NCBI GenBank assembly: GCA_037126765.1
Contig: JBBCBC010000026.1
Location: forward strand, 27,066,448 to 27,130,447
Length of the DNA stretch: 64,000 nucleotides
Origin: Stenogyne calaminthoides
Taxonomy: Eukaryota > Streptophyta > Magnoliopsida > Lamiales > Lamiaceae
Direction of reading: 5' to 3'
The notes beneath the pieces were generated by a model that was not told the origin of the DNA, did no database searches, and saw nothing but the letters and a program-made list of their open reading frames with translations. Below, piece by piece: positions 1-9,997 of this stretch. The first letter of the stretch is position 1. Each line of letters opens with the position of its first letter. The position numbers and the translations under genes were made by a program.

Positions 1-173
1 TGCGTAAAATTCAAGATCAAACACTACGGAATTGAAAGCAATGTCTATCCCAACAAATTGCATCGACGTTTAAACAGTACGAATTTACCCCAATACGCAG
101 AAATCAAATGAAACTAACTTTGCAATCAACGATTTCAACACACACAGTGAAGGTGAGAAACAGAGATCGTTAC

Positions 174-434
174 CATGAGAGAGAAACCGGTGACGGCGGC
201 CCACGAATTAGCGAGGTTGGAGCCAGCGAGCTCGAGCTCTCCGAGATGACCGGCGAACATAACTGAAACCAGAGGGATGAAATAGTAGGCAACATTCGTC
301 AAAATCATGGGCAGAGCGAAGATAATCTGGTCCTTAGCTTCATCCACGTCGATTAGCTTGCTCAGCCACCCCTTCGCCGCCGGCGGTTCGCTATCCAGGA
401 GCGGCGCCGCCGCTGCACCGCCTCGAGAATCCAT
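174..434 (-). CDS. MATE (DETOXIFICATION) efflux transporter, first coding exon only
   Basis: First exon of a multidrug and toxic compound extrusion transporter, a membrane H+ or Na+ antiporter that exports metabolites and xenobiotics. The 87 codons begin with a Gly/Ala-rich cytosolic N-terminus (MDSRGG). The first MATE membrane segment (IIFALPMILTNVAYYFIPLV) follows, then the conserved SVMFAGHLGELELAG loop and the start of helix 2 (NLANSWAAVTGFSLM). The exon ends in phase 0 at ATG followed by the donor GTAACG (169-173 read in reverse), a junction usual in DTX genes. An upstream in-frame ATG at 497 would add 21 residues, but the start at 434 fits family N-termini better. The other exons lie left of position 1. 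Family assignment is firm; the DTX subgroup is not determined. Confidence 0.88.
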
Positions 435-612
435 CTCCTCCGCCTTCCCCCTTTGGAGATATTTTGAAAAAGGGGTAGCCGCTGTTGACGACCACACAGG
501 TATTGCGTGATAGATTTGTGTGCATATAATATGACTATATCATTATATGAATCAGAAATTGAAATATAAATGGCTTTCCTTTTTTTGGAATTTTGTTGAT
601 TATCTATCCTGA

Positions 613-810
613 ATCCCAACTACCATTCAAATTCCACCTACCCACATACTGCTTGACTCTCATGAAAAAGTCTACGAATTCAAATGTGGAGAAATGTGTC
701 AAAAATTTGTGCTCGATTTTGATAATTCTTTGAATCACTTGATTACAAATAATCCTCCAGTGTGGGAGGAATTTCATCTGCAGCATTTGAAACTTGTTCA
801 TCATCAGTGA
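613..810 (+). other. Unassigned coding-like stretch upstream of the MATE gene
   Basis: A plus-strand open stretch between a stop at 610-612 and a stop at 808-810 has protein-like composition, including CGEMCQKFVLDF, NNPPVWEEF and HLQHLKLVHHQ. It has no ATG in frame near its start and no clear splice acceptor. It could be the last exon or a relic of a gene, or chance. I do not recognise a family. Confidence 0.2.
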
Positions 811-1050
811 AAAGACTTCAACAATTTTGGTCTCTTTGATCTATCGCTCATCAGTGGAATTTTGCAGGCCTTTGGCAAAGAGGAGCAATTGTATAATTGA
901 AGCCGAGATTATTCCGTAAAGCTGATTCTCTTTCAAGTTTGAGAGAATTTCTTTGCATAATAATTATCATAAATTTATGATAAAGCGATTAATACTTTTT
1001 AATAAAATAAGTAGAAATACTTTTTAATACTATTTTTTAATAAAATAATA

Positions 1051-1313
1051 CTTCATTCGTCCCAAACTTAACCCTACAGTTTCCATTTTAGGCGTCTCAT
1101 ATTTAACTGAACACTTCCTTAAATGAAAATATTCATTTTGTCACTTTATCACATAAAATACTAATAAACAACTCTTTCTACCCTCAACTATTCATCACTT
1201 TATCACATAAAATACTAATAAACAATTCTTTTTACCCCCAACACTTTATCACTTTATCACTTTTTCTTAAAACTCGTGATACAGTAACCATAGTGTTGAG
1301 TTCGGGACGAAGG
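1051..1313. mobile_element. Stowaway-like MITE (family with 4475-4748)
   Basis: A 263-bp element starts CTTCATTCGTCCCAAACTT and ends with the complementary AGTTCGGGACGAAG, flanked by TA on both sides (1049-1050, 1314-1315). The interior repeats ATCACTTTATCACATAAAAT and CTAATAAACAA. The degenerate CTCCCTCCGTCCC termini and TA duplication are Stowaway (Tc1/mariner-derived) hallmarks. It has no coding capacity. Confidence 0.85.
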
Positions 1314-2310
1314 TAATAGTAGTTAATACTTTTTATAAATATTTTAAATTAAAATCAGTTGCTAAGGAAATATATGGGTCATATTGGCTTGTTTTTTTTA
1401 AAAGCAAATTGTACACCTGGGAGTTGGGAGGGAAAAAAAGATGCGTGGAATAATGAAGTGATATTTTTTATAGTATTTTGTGAAAAATAGGATAAAAATG
1501 ATAATAATAGAGGGTTACTTTTTAGTGAGACGGAGAGATCATGATTTTGTACCTGTTTGCTAATCAATTAAAATACTAAAAGCACTTTTTTTTAAAAAAA
1601 ATTGTGCCTAATAATTTAAAAAATTAGCGCATGATGGGGGTAATGGGAATTATTCATATTAATACTATGTGTCTCTTTTTATACACCCGTACTGAGAGTA
1701 AAAATAAGTAATTTATTAATTTTTAGTAATCACTTACTCAACCCTCTTTAAATGATATTTCCTATGTTTTGTATTAAGTGTTATTTTAGCAGTTTTAGTG
1801 AGATTAAGAAGGTTATTAAAAGAAAAAAAAAGGTATGTATTGACAAATTTATTCTTAATAAAGGTAATAGAAATTAAGAGTATTTTTGAAAGTTAAAATA
1901 AATATACAATTGAGAGAAATTGTGTTTAAAAAAGCTAAAAGATCATTTAATATTGTACAAGTAAAAAAAGTTAAAAGGTCACTTATTAAAAAATTATTTA
2001 TTATTAATTTCTAACTTACCAATAAAAATGGCGATCAACAATCTTATAATAATTGATTCCTTAATGAATTCATTATCATTCTCAAGTTATATCAAACGAA
2101 ATTTTAGTACTTCTAAAGCATATTTGAGAGTTCTAAAAGAGGTCATTTACCTTCTTGTAATTGGTAATTTGGTAGTACTACGGAGGAGTAATATATTTCG
2201 TATTATAGAAGAAGAATAAATAGAGTAATGAATTTTATTATTGAAACTTGAAAGGAAAATGAAAATTGGAGGCCACAATCCGGCCCAAAAGTGAAACCCT
2301 TACAAACTAA
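1314..2310. other. Intergenic, AT-rich
   Basis: No gene is seen. A possible decayed Stowaway-type repeat lies around 1757-2200: both it and the element at 5238-5545 share a TTAAGTGTT-like end and an internal AAAAGGTCACTTATTA motif. Its boundaries are not clear. Confidence 0.4.
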
Positions 2311-2428
2311 GAGTGTGTTTTGAAACATTTAAAACAGCTTTCAAAAGCACTTATTTTTAAAGTTCTCTCTCATAACTTTTAAAAATAAGTGCTTTTGAAA
2401 GCTATTTTAAGTAATTCAAAACACACTC
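2311..2428. repeat. 118-bp hairpin MITE (Tourist-like, TAA duplication)
   Basis: The two halves are near-perfect inverted repeats of about 55 bp (GAGTGTGTTTTGAA at the left, its complement at the right), with a centre of about 10 bp. TAA occurs on both sides (2308-2310 and 2429-2431), as for PIF/Harbinger-derived Tourist MITEs. A transcript would fold into a long hairpin. Confidence 0.7.
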
Positions 2429-3825
2429 TAAAAAATGTAAGAAGCACAAATAGAGGTGGGCTCTCGGGAATGTGAGAAGGAGAAAAAACTCTCGCAAATA
2501 TTCAAGAACATTTTCTCAAGTTACATAGTAAGTTGAGAATTTATGAGTGTCATATGTAAATTATGACAGGAGTGAGTCTCCTGTGAAATTTATTCCCTAT
2601 GAAATTAGTTCCATATTTATAGATATAATTTTTTAATTATCATATCTAATACCATTTTATAGTATATGTCATACACTTTATTTATCACTACTAATTCTCC
2701 CATTGTAATATAAATTACACCTTTTAATTTTATGAATAATACACTTTATATAGTAAAGAAATATACCATTCAATTATCGTAATTAATAGTACCCTTTAAT
2801 AATATAAATCACATTTTTTAATCAGTTCACATAGGTTCATGTGTGAAACATGTTCACGCTGTAATTTGCCCCGTGAAATTGGTCACTACATCATAAATAT
2901 CTTTATTGATGAACGTTCTATTTGTTTTATTTGTAATTAGTCACCGTTATACATCTTTTTGTTTAACAAATTTATTTTTATTTATTTAAAAATCCTTTCA
3001 AAATAAAAATTGTAATGCTTCTATATATATTTGGTTATAAAATTCTAGATTCTTATTTGATTGTTGAAACTTGTAAATGTAATTCTTTCATCCTTGGTTA
3101 TACATTATGACCAAGTTCGTAAGCAATAAAACTTTTTTTTTGCCAAAATCAAAACAAATAAAATAAAATGTGATAAATAGATATCGATATACTATCTTGC
3201 GTCAATTAGGAAAAAGTAATACTCGAGCTTTTATTCCCCTATCAATCAATTTCTGTTTTCACCACTACAAAAATGCTAGTCACCGATCAATTCATATAAT
3301 TATTGCAAACAATATCAATATGAGAGGATTAGAGGAATTCTTGAACATTATTGTGATGCTTTTATGAATCAGAATATCGTATACAATAAAATCAATTTCG
3401 TCACCTTTAATTTTGCACCAAAAAGGGCAAAGCATAGTGTGAACAACTTTAACGATGAAAAGTTCTAAATTATTCGAATTGATTGACTGAACTTATAGAG
3501 ATCTGTCCTTAATTCTCGAGGTAGAAAAAATAAAAGAAGATTACAAAAAATGCTTAATATAAAGTGGATAAAACTAACTTGCATTTCAAGGAGCTAGTAA
3601 TCAACTTGTTACATTACAAAAACCTTAATTGCATCAATAATCATAATCCATGATTAATTATTGCTAAACAAGTTCGTTTAGTGATTCAATAAGCATGGAC
3701 TCTTTTGACAAACATTCTTACCAACACAATACAATTAATATACATAAGTTGGTAATTAAAACAAATAAAAATTAAACAGCAAGAAAATAATAATTAATAA
3801 TTAAATTTACTTCCTCATTCCCTTT
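2429..3825. other. Intergenic, no gene recognised
   Basis: AT-rich sequence with a stretch at 2820-2890 (GTTCACATAGG, GTGAAACATGTTCAC) that resembles ends of other local repeats. Nothing coding can be supported. Confidence 0.4.
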
Positions 3826-4017
3826 TCATCCTTCCTTTGGAGCTTCTGGTGCAGCTTTTGGTGGTTCTTCTGCAGCTTTGGGAGCTGGTACAACTTCTTT
3901 TGCCTTGGGTACATCTTTAGCTTTGGAAGGTACAACTTCTTTTGCCTTAGGTTTGCCTTTCTGAGGCTTCATAAAGCAGAAACATGAGCAACAAGGACAC
4001 TGGAATAAAAACTTCAT
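3826..4017 (-). CDS. Small Cys-rich/Lys-Pro-Ala-rich protein, unknown function
   Basis: A single-exon gene for 63 residues. Residues 1-16 (MKFLFQCPCCSCFCFM) are hydrophobic with five cysteines, suggesting a membrane anchor or palmitoylated or metal-binding head. The rest is charged and low-complexity, with three AKEVVP/AKDVP-type repeats followed by PKAAEEPPKAAPEAPKEG. A TATA box about 95 bp upstream and a CT/GA-rich leader of plant 5'-UTR type support a real transcript. The stop is TGA at 3826-3828. I do not recognise a named family. It could be a lineage-specific small protein; a chance ORF is less likely given the promoter and the patterned composition. Confidence 0.6.
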   Translation of the reverse strand: MKFLFQCPCCSCFCFMKPQKGKPKAKEVVPSKAKDVPKAKEVVPAPKAAEEPPKAAPEAPKEG

Positions 4018-4108
4018 TCTTCTCTCTCACTTAATTTCTCTCTATCTCTCTCAATTTGGTTGCAACCAAATTAATATGTCTAGAGAGATAAAGCTGCTTT
4101 TGTAAAGG

Positions 4109-4119
4109 CTTTTTTATAT
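4109..4119 (-). promoter_or_regulatory. TATA box of the small Cys-rich gene
   Basis: Read on the minus strand the motif is ATATAAAAAAG, lying 92-102 bases upstream of the ATG at 4017. It is followed by a purine-rich GAGAGAGATAGAGAG leader. A 14-bp palindrome (TTGGTTGCAACCAA, about 4057-4070) sits in the predicted leader. Confidence 0.55.
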
Positions 4120-4474
4120 GTAATATTTTTTTAAAATTTATAATAAATATTATTTTTTTCTACTTTTCATTATGGGATTCCATTTTAGTCACTTTCAAAA
4201 GAAGAAAAAAGACAGCAGGGATTAATTTGTGGCTATTGATTGAGGATGGCATAGCATGGGCACCATCTCGTAAATGTCACATAAGATTCTTTAAATAATT
4301 AACAACGGATTCACATAATTATGTGGTACTAATAGATGATGATTATAATTTTTACACTAGATTAAGATATATATATACTTTCGTTGGATATGTGCTATAG
4401 CATGCAGAGAAGGTCTCATGTGAACAAGCTTAGTACGAAATTTATAATATAATACTTATAAATTAAATATTGTA

Positions 4475-4748
4475 CTATCTCCGTCCCAAACTTAACCCTA
4501 CAGTTTCTGTTTTGGGCGTCTTATACTTAACTGAACACTTCTTTAAATGAAAATATTCACTTTATCATTTTATCACTTTATCACATAAAATACTAATAAA
4601 CAACTTTTTCTACCCCCAACTATTCATCACTTTAACACTTTATCACATAAAATACTAATAAACAATTCTTTCTACCCCCAACACTTTATCATTTTTTCTT
4701 AAAACCCGCGATACAGTAATCGTAGTGTTGAGTTCGGGACGGAGGTAG
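4475..4748. mobile_element. Stowaway-like MITE
   Basis: The termini CTATCTCCGTCCCAAACTT and AGTTCGGGACGGAGGTAG are complementary, and TA flanks both ends (4473-4474, 4749-4750). It is highly similar along its length to 1051-1313, including the CCCTACAGTTTC and TGAACACTTC segments, so both belong to one subfamily. Confidence 0.88.
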
Positions 4749-4879
4749 TAACACTTATCAACTTATATCATTATAATTATAAATTAATATCATAACATTA
4801 AATGCTGCAGATACTAGTTTATAAGAGTAATAATATTAATTTATAAATATAATTATATAAGACAAAAACTTGTATAGGT

Positions 4880-5090
4880 CTGGTTTATGCAATGAACTCG
4901 GTTATTTAAGTATCACTGTTACATTAAAAAATTATCACTGTTATTTATAGAAATTATCACTGTTATGAAAAAAACAATCACTGTTTAGAAAATGCTTTAT
5001 ATTTTTAAACAGTGAAAGATTTTGTGCATAACAGTGATAGTTTTTACACATAACAATGATAAATTTTATGTGTGAACTTGGTTCACATAA
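4880..5090. repeat. ATCACTGTTA-rich repeat
   Basis: Contains at least six spaced copies of TATCACTGTTA or its complement TAACAGTGATA. The ends carry TGAACTCGG / TGTGAACTTGGTTCACA sequences. A relative at about 51125-51325 shares the TGTGAACC ends and the ATCACTGTAAT interior. It is probably a non-autonomous TIR element; no duplication was established. Confidence 0.45.
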
Positions 5091-5237
5091 GTGTTACTCA
5101 TTATATAATTATATTAATTTCATATTATGATCAAATTTTACAAGAGAGTTTCTGTAGCATGCAAATTCTATATATATTACCTCATCAAGAATACTCATAA
5201 TTGTAATTTGGCTCATTAAAAAAAATCTTGAAATATA

Positions 5238-5545
5238 CTCCTCCGTTATGTAATAAGTGTTCTTTTAGTTTTTTTTTTGTTCAATATTAAATGTTCTTTT
5301 AATTTTTTTTACACAATTTCTCTCAAGTTTGCCCTTGTTTTAACTTTAAAAAATACTTATAATTTATAAATTAGGAATTTCAATTATGGAGATATGCGAA
5401 AGAGAATTTTATATGGTAAGCAAAAATCATGGAATTGGTAAAAAAAAAAGTGCATTCATTAAGTAAGTATAAATTTGTTAATATATACCTTTCTTAATTT
5501 CACTAAAACAAAGTTAAAAGGACACTTATTACAAAATAGAGTGAA
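5238..5545. mobile_element. Stowaway-like MITE
   Basis: It starts CTCCTCCGTTATGTAATAAGTGTTC. The right end reads in complement TTCACTCTATTTTGTAATAAGTGTCC, so the TIR extends about 30 bp with mismatches. TA flanks each side. There is no coding content. Confidence 0.7.
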
Positions 5546-5591
5546 TATATGATAAATATTGATTCATATAAAGAAAATTATTAATTTATAT

Positions 5592-6673
5592 CGGAAATGA
5601 TATAGAGTCCACCGGTGGGCATAAATTTGGTGTCCAACACTTATGTGGCAATGCCACATCATTATCTAAAATATTATCGGATCTTTTAGTCCTTGATTAT
5701 TTCTCTAATTCCTGCAAAAAAAAATTCCTATTTTGAAATCACAAATTCAAGATCTACTATGTATCAAGATTTAATCCCTATAAATAGGAAAGAATATTTT
5801 ATTGATATAAATGTTTTACAAAATTCGTGAATAATAGTATTAACGAATCATATAATTTTCTTAATGTAAAATTATTAGTAAATATTAATAATATTATACA
5901 AAAAAAAAATTATGTGAATTGAATATAACGTGAAGAAAATTTAATTTTTATTAAATATATTGGTTGATTTGTATTTCTTAAAAAACAAATTCTCATGTGC
6001 ACCATTTGCACCAATTTTGATTTGGTGCAATTGGATTTCAATTTTTAAAAAAAATTAATTTTTTTTAACACTTCACTAGTTCGGTTTTTTTTTTGGACCA
6101 GACCCGAACCCGGCCCAAGTGGTTCATGGTTCACCCGGCTCGCATAGGTTATGATTTAGGGTTCAAGATTTAGTGTTTAGGGTGTAAATGATTCATCCAA
6201 ATTAAAATTATTTGACCAAAATAGTTTAATAAAATTTAATATGCATCATGATAATTTCATTACCAAAAAAAAAAAACCTTTATAATGTTGTGTTATCTAA
6301 GAAAATTTTGTATTTAATCATTTGTTTATTAAAAATTCGAAGAATTTTTTATTTACGTGATGCATAATTCATCGAATTTATTTTGCCTAATAATGTTATT
6401 GATACCGGTAATTTCAAATTTGAATTTTTTATTTGCATAGTTACAATATTATTCAACCATCGTGTAAAAAAAGCATTAAAATATATTTTCCTAATTATGT
6501 GGAGCTTAAATTGTGAAAGAGAATCTAGCATTTGTTATTTAAATAATAGAAATATATGATAGCGATAAATAAGGATTGAAACATCTCATTATATTATAGA
6601 TACTTATGTGGCATTAACACATAATCAGTGGACATCAAATTTGTGCCAACTGGTGGGCTCTATATCATTCCCG
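5592..6673. mobile_element. Non-autonomous Mutator-like (MULE) element with 10-bp TSD
   Basis: A 1082-bp element whose first and last 68 bases are inverted repeats matching at 56 positions (left CGGAAATGATATAGAGTCC, right in complement CGGGAATGATATAGAGCCC). Both sides carry the direct repeat TAATTTATAT (5582-5591 and 6674-6683). The long TIR and 9-10-bp TSD are the Mutator signature. The interior is AT-rich with no transposase. Confidence 0.85.
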
Positions 6674-6694
6674 TAATTTATATAATATAAAGTA

Positions 6695-6964
6695 CTCCCC
6701 CGTCCTATTTTTTATTATCCATTTATTGTAGACACGAAGATTAAGAAAAAATAGGTGATAATAGTATTAAATGGTGTAAAGTGAGCAAAGTGAGTTTGGT
6801 GGAGGGAAATAATAATATTAAATGGTGTAAAGTGGATTTGGTAAAGAGAAATAATAGTATTAAATAATATTGAATGTTGCTTTATTGCCTTATTTGGGAA
6901 TGGATAAACAAAATGAGGACTACTATTTATGGAAAGTGGATAATCAAAATCAGGACGGAGGGAA
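6695..6964. mobile_element. Stowaway MITE
   Basis: Termini CTCCCCCGTCCTATTTTTTATTATCCA and its counterpart TTCCCTCCGTCCTGATTTTGATTATCCA (complement of the right end) are flanked by TA (6693-6694, 6965-6966). Internal direct repeats of ATAGTATTAAATGGTGTAAAG are present. It begins only 11 bases after the TSD of the MULE at 5592-6673. Confidence 0.85.
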
Positions 6965-6966
6965 TA

Positions 6967-9869
6967 TTAATTTGTTGGCTGAACACCATTAACTCTTTTT
7001 TAATATACAAATACAACTAATATTTTTCATCAAATTAGCTGATACTCTTGATCTTTACATGAACAAAAAATTTCAACCGTTTTTTTCCATTGATTTGTGG
7101 AATAAGAAAAAAGAGAGAGTTAAATGTTAATCAAAATTGCACCAAATAATATACCGTCTAATTGGCGCGCTAAATTGTTACACACTAGGTAAAATTTTAC
7201 ACCTACAAATAATGAGTTAATTATTGACCATATAGAAGACGTAAATATCGGAAATCAGCCGACAAAAAATAGGGTACATCTGTTGTGGGGCAAATAAAAT
7301 GGCCACCAAAATGGACTTTTGTTTGATTTATAATTTATTTGTCTCAAGTTGAAAGATTTATAGGCTGGCAAGCATTTGGAATTAAAGTTTCAAAAAAGGA
7401 GATGAATAGCCTATGAGTATTTCTTTACGTAGGTGCAAGAATTGGAAAAAAAATAAGCATGGAGATGGGCCATGATGGAACACAACCACGTTCCAAAGTA
7501 ATTATATATGACAACTAATGAATTGGATGGCACTGCTGTATGGAAATCAATTTCATTGGTATATATATGATATTAATCGTCATGATTAAATTGTTTCTAT
7601 TTTAAATTTCTAGAAAAGGACTTGCACTGATATAATACATAAATACTTATTTAATTACAACTATGAATTGGATGTCACTGCTCTATGGTAAGCAAATTAA
7701 TTGGCGTATATGATATTAATCGTCTGGATTAAATTGTTCTATTTTAAATTTCTACTGTATTAATATGAATATTTATGATTAGGGGCTATGCACCAACAGC
7801 TGCACAATACAATTCAAATTCATTAATGCAATCCAGATTCATTTTTGAATTAGTAACAATCGTTTTAAAAAAAATGTAATTATTGATTTGTAAATAATAT
7901 TTTAATATTTTAAAATAAATAAATATTAATTTTTGATAATTTATAAACCCCCAAGTGTATTTGAATGAACAACATCATTATTATTTATCTGACAAGCAAA
8001 TCCACCTTCACATGTTATTCTATGAGCTAATTTTCAGCGCAAGATCATAAAACTTTGATCTTTGTCTGCTTTTCCTTGAAGGTATTTTATTTTATTACAA
8101 GAGTATACCTTGTAGAGCTAATTACATGTGATGTGATGGTACATATATTTTCTGAAAAAAAAAAAAACAGACTAGAAAGGATTTGATTGGAAGTTAGCTA
8201 TAAATTACTAATTAATAAAAAATATTATGCATCAATAGTATCGTGCAACGCATAATTGTTTACTCATTCTCTAATATTTAGGGATGACAATTTGACTTGA
8301 CTCGACTTGGCCTAACCCTGAATCCGGCTATTTCGGTCGCCCCACCCGGTGACCCACAGTGAGGCGGTGAGAGCTTGGGTATCACTTTTATCGAGACCCG
8401 ATCTAACCTGTCTCGTTTTGATCCGTTTATTTATTAAAATCTTAATATACACAATATTTATATATATATATATAATTTTATTACTATTGGTTAGTATGTA
8501 TATCATACATATGAATAATTAAATTTCGAAAGAGTTTTTTTAAGCTAACATATATTATAAAAATAAAATGAAAATAATATTTTTAATATGATATATTTAT
8601 TTTTTCAATTCAATTTTCATTTTATGTGAAATATTTAAAAATATGTTATATTTTATTATTACAGCAATAAAAATTTGAGTTGATTTCTCATGAACCAGGT
8701 TTATGCTAGGAATTTGAATTATTTGATTAATTTCACTCATTTCAACACATTTTTATAATCCATTAAACTTGACCCATATCATACTCTGGATAGTTTGAAA
8801 TGTCATGAATTAAAAAACAAAATTCATCGTTCGTTTAACTGCGCCTTATACAAGTTTGTGTCTAAATATTTAGTCTAGATATGGGTCAATCCGTCCCGCC
8901 ATGCAACCCGCCCCATACATAGAGGAGTTGGTCTCCCATGAACTAGGTCTATGTTATGAAATTAGATTATTTGACTCATTTCATTTATTTTCAACATATT
9001 TTTCTAAATCACTAAACTTGACTCGTATTATACTCTGGGCAGGATCAAATGTCATGAATTAAAAATAAGGTTCATAGCATAAACCAGATCTATATAATTT
9101 TTTGTCTACATAGAGTGGGGGCATGTTTGGGTCTTTTAGTACTACCGTCTGGCCCACCCATTGCAATCCATAGCAATATTAGTCATTGAAGTTATAAATA
9201 TGGTAAAATAATTACCAACGAGCAATTTACATGGTGAGATAGTCAAATTTTTTAAATCAAACTAATGGAGGTTTTCATCCTTGCCATATGATTGTTTTAT
9301 TTAGTAAGCACTTAGGGTAGGATGATTTGTCTCACAAGCCACGCCCCATTTCATTTAAAACTATCTCACAGATTTATTTATTACTAACAAATTAGACAAA
9401 TTCAGCATATGACGTAGTTACAATTAGTTTCTTCTTTTTAGGTTAGATTTGCTCCATTGAGAAATATAATACTTCACACTAAGTATGAGTACATAAAATC
9501 TTATAATTTTTAAATGGATATACTTCGTTCTTCACATACTGAAAGATAGGTGTTAGTTGTTACTTTTATAAAAGATTTCACATGAATTTGGTTCAAACTT
9601 CAAACAAGAGAGTTGCTCATCTTTTCAAAATAAAAAAACAATTGTAGGCCCAAAAACCCAAAATTAGAAGCCCAATAGGCAGTAGTGACCTTAAAATACT
9701 GAACTGTGAATTTCATCAAAGTCATCATGATCGGTTGATTGTGGCAGAGTTTCGAATATTCACGTTAGTGTGTATGATCTTTGATTGATTTTAGATTACT
9801 CCGTGGATGAATAAGAAAAAGACAACTTTTTTCGTAAAATTAGTTGACATACTTTTTTCTATTTCATTT
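6967..9869. other. Intergenic with a dispersed repeat
   Basis: No gene is seen. Segments 8680-8870 and 8925-9110 are two copies of a repeat (CATGAAC[TC]AGGT, ATTATTTGACTCATTTCA, AATGTCATGAATTAAAAA) also found at about 27175-27355. Segment 8281-8420 is a GC-richer patch with no recognised identity. Confidence 0.5.
8925..9110. repeat. Dispersed repeat, copies at 8680-8870, 8925-9110, 27175-27355
   Basis: The three copies share about 180 bp. The outer parts are complementary (CATGAACTAGGTCTATG near one end, CATAGCATAAACCAGATC near the other), suggesting a TIR element; TSDs were not established. Confidence 0.5.
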
Positions 9870-9980
9870 TTTTTTATGGCAAAAGAAAATTTTATTACAA
9901 CAGAAGGGTACCCGAAAAAATAAAATTATTTACAAAGGAGAGGTTTCCAATAACCATTCGAGGATTAAAGAGCCAATCAT
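9870..9980 (-). mobile_element. 5'-truncated LINE/SINE 3' end (111 bp)
   Basis: A perfect 17-bp direct repeat TTTTTTCTATTTCATTT flanks it (9853-9869 and 9981-9997). The left edge is poly(T), so on the minus strand the insert ends in TTTTGCCAT plus poly(A), typical of target-primed retrotransposition of a plant LINE tail. Confidence 0.65.
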
Positions 9981-9997
9981 TTTTTTCTATTTCATTT

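Noticed and set aside
1051..4748. CRISPR-like array from the repeated ATCACTTTATCACATAAAAT units
   Set aside because: The repeats are internal to Stowaway MITEs, are irregularly spaced and occur in a plant genome.
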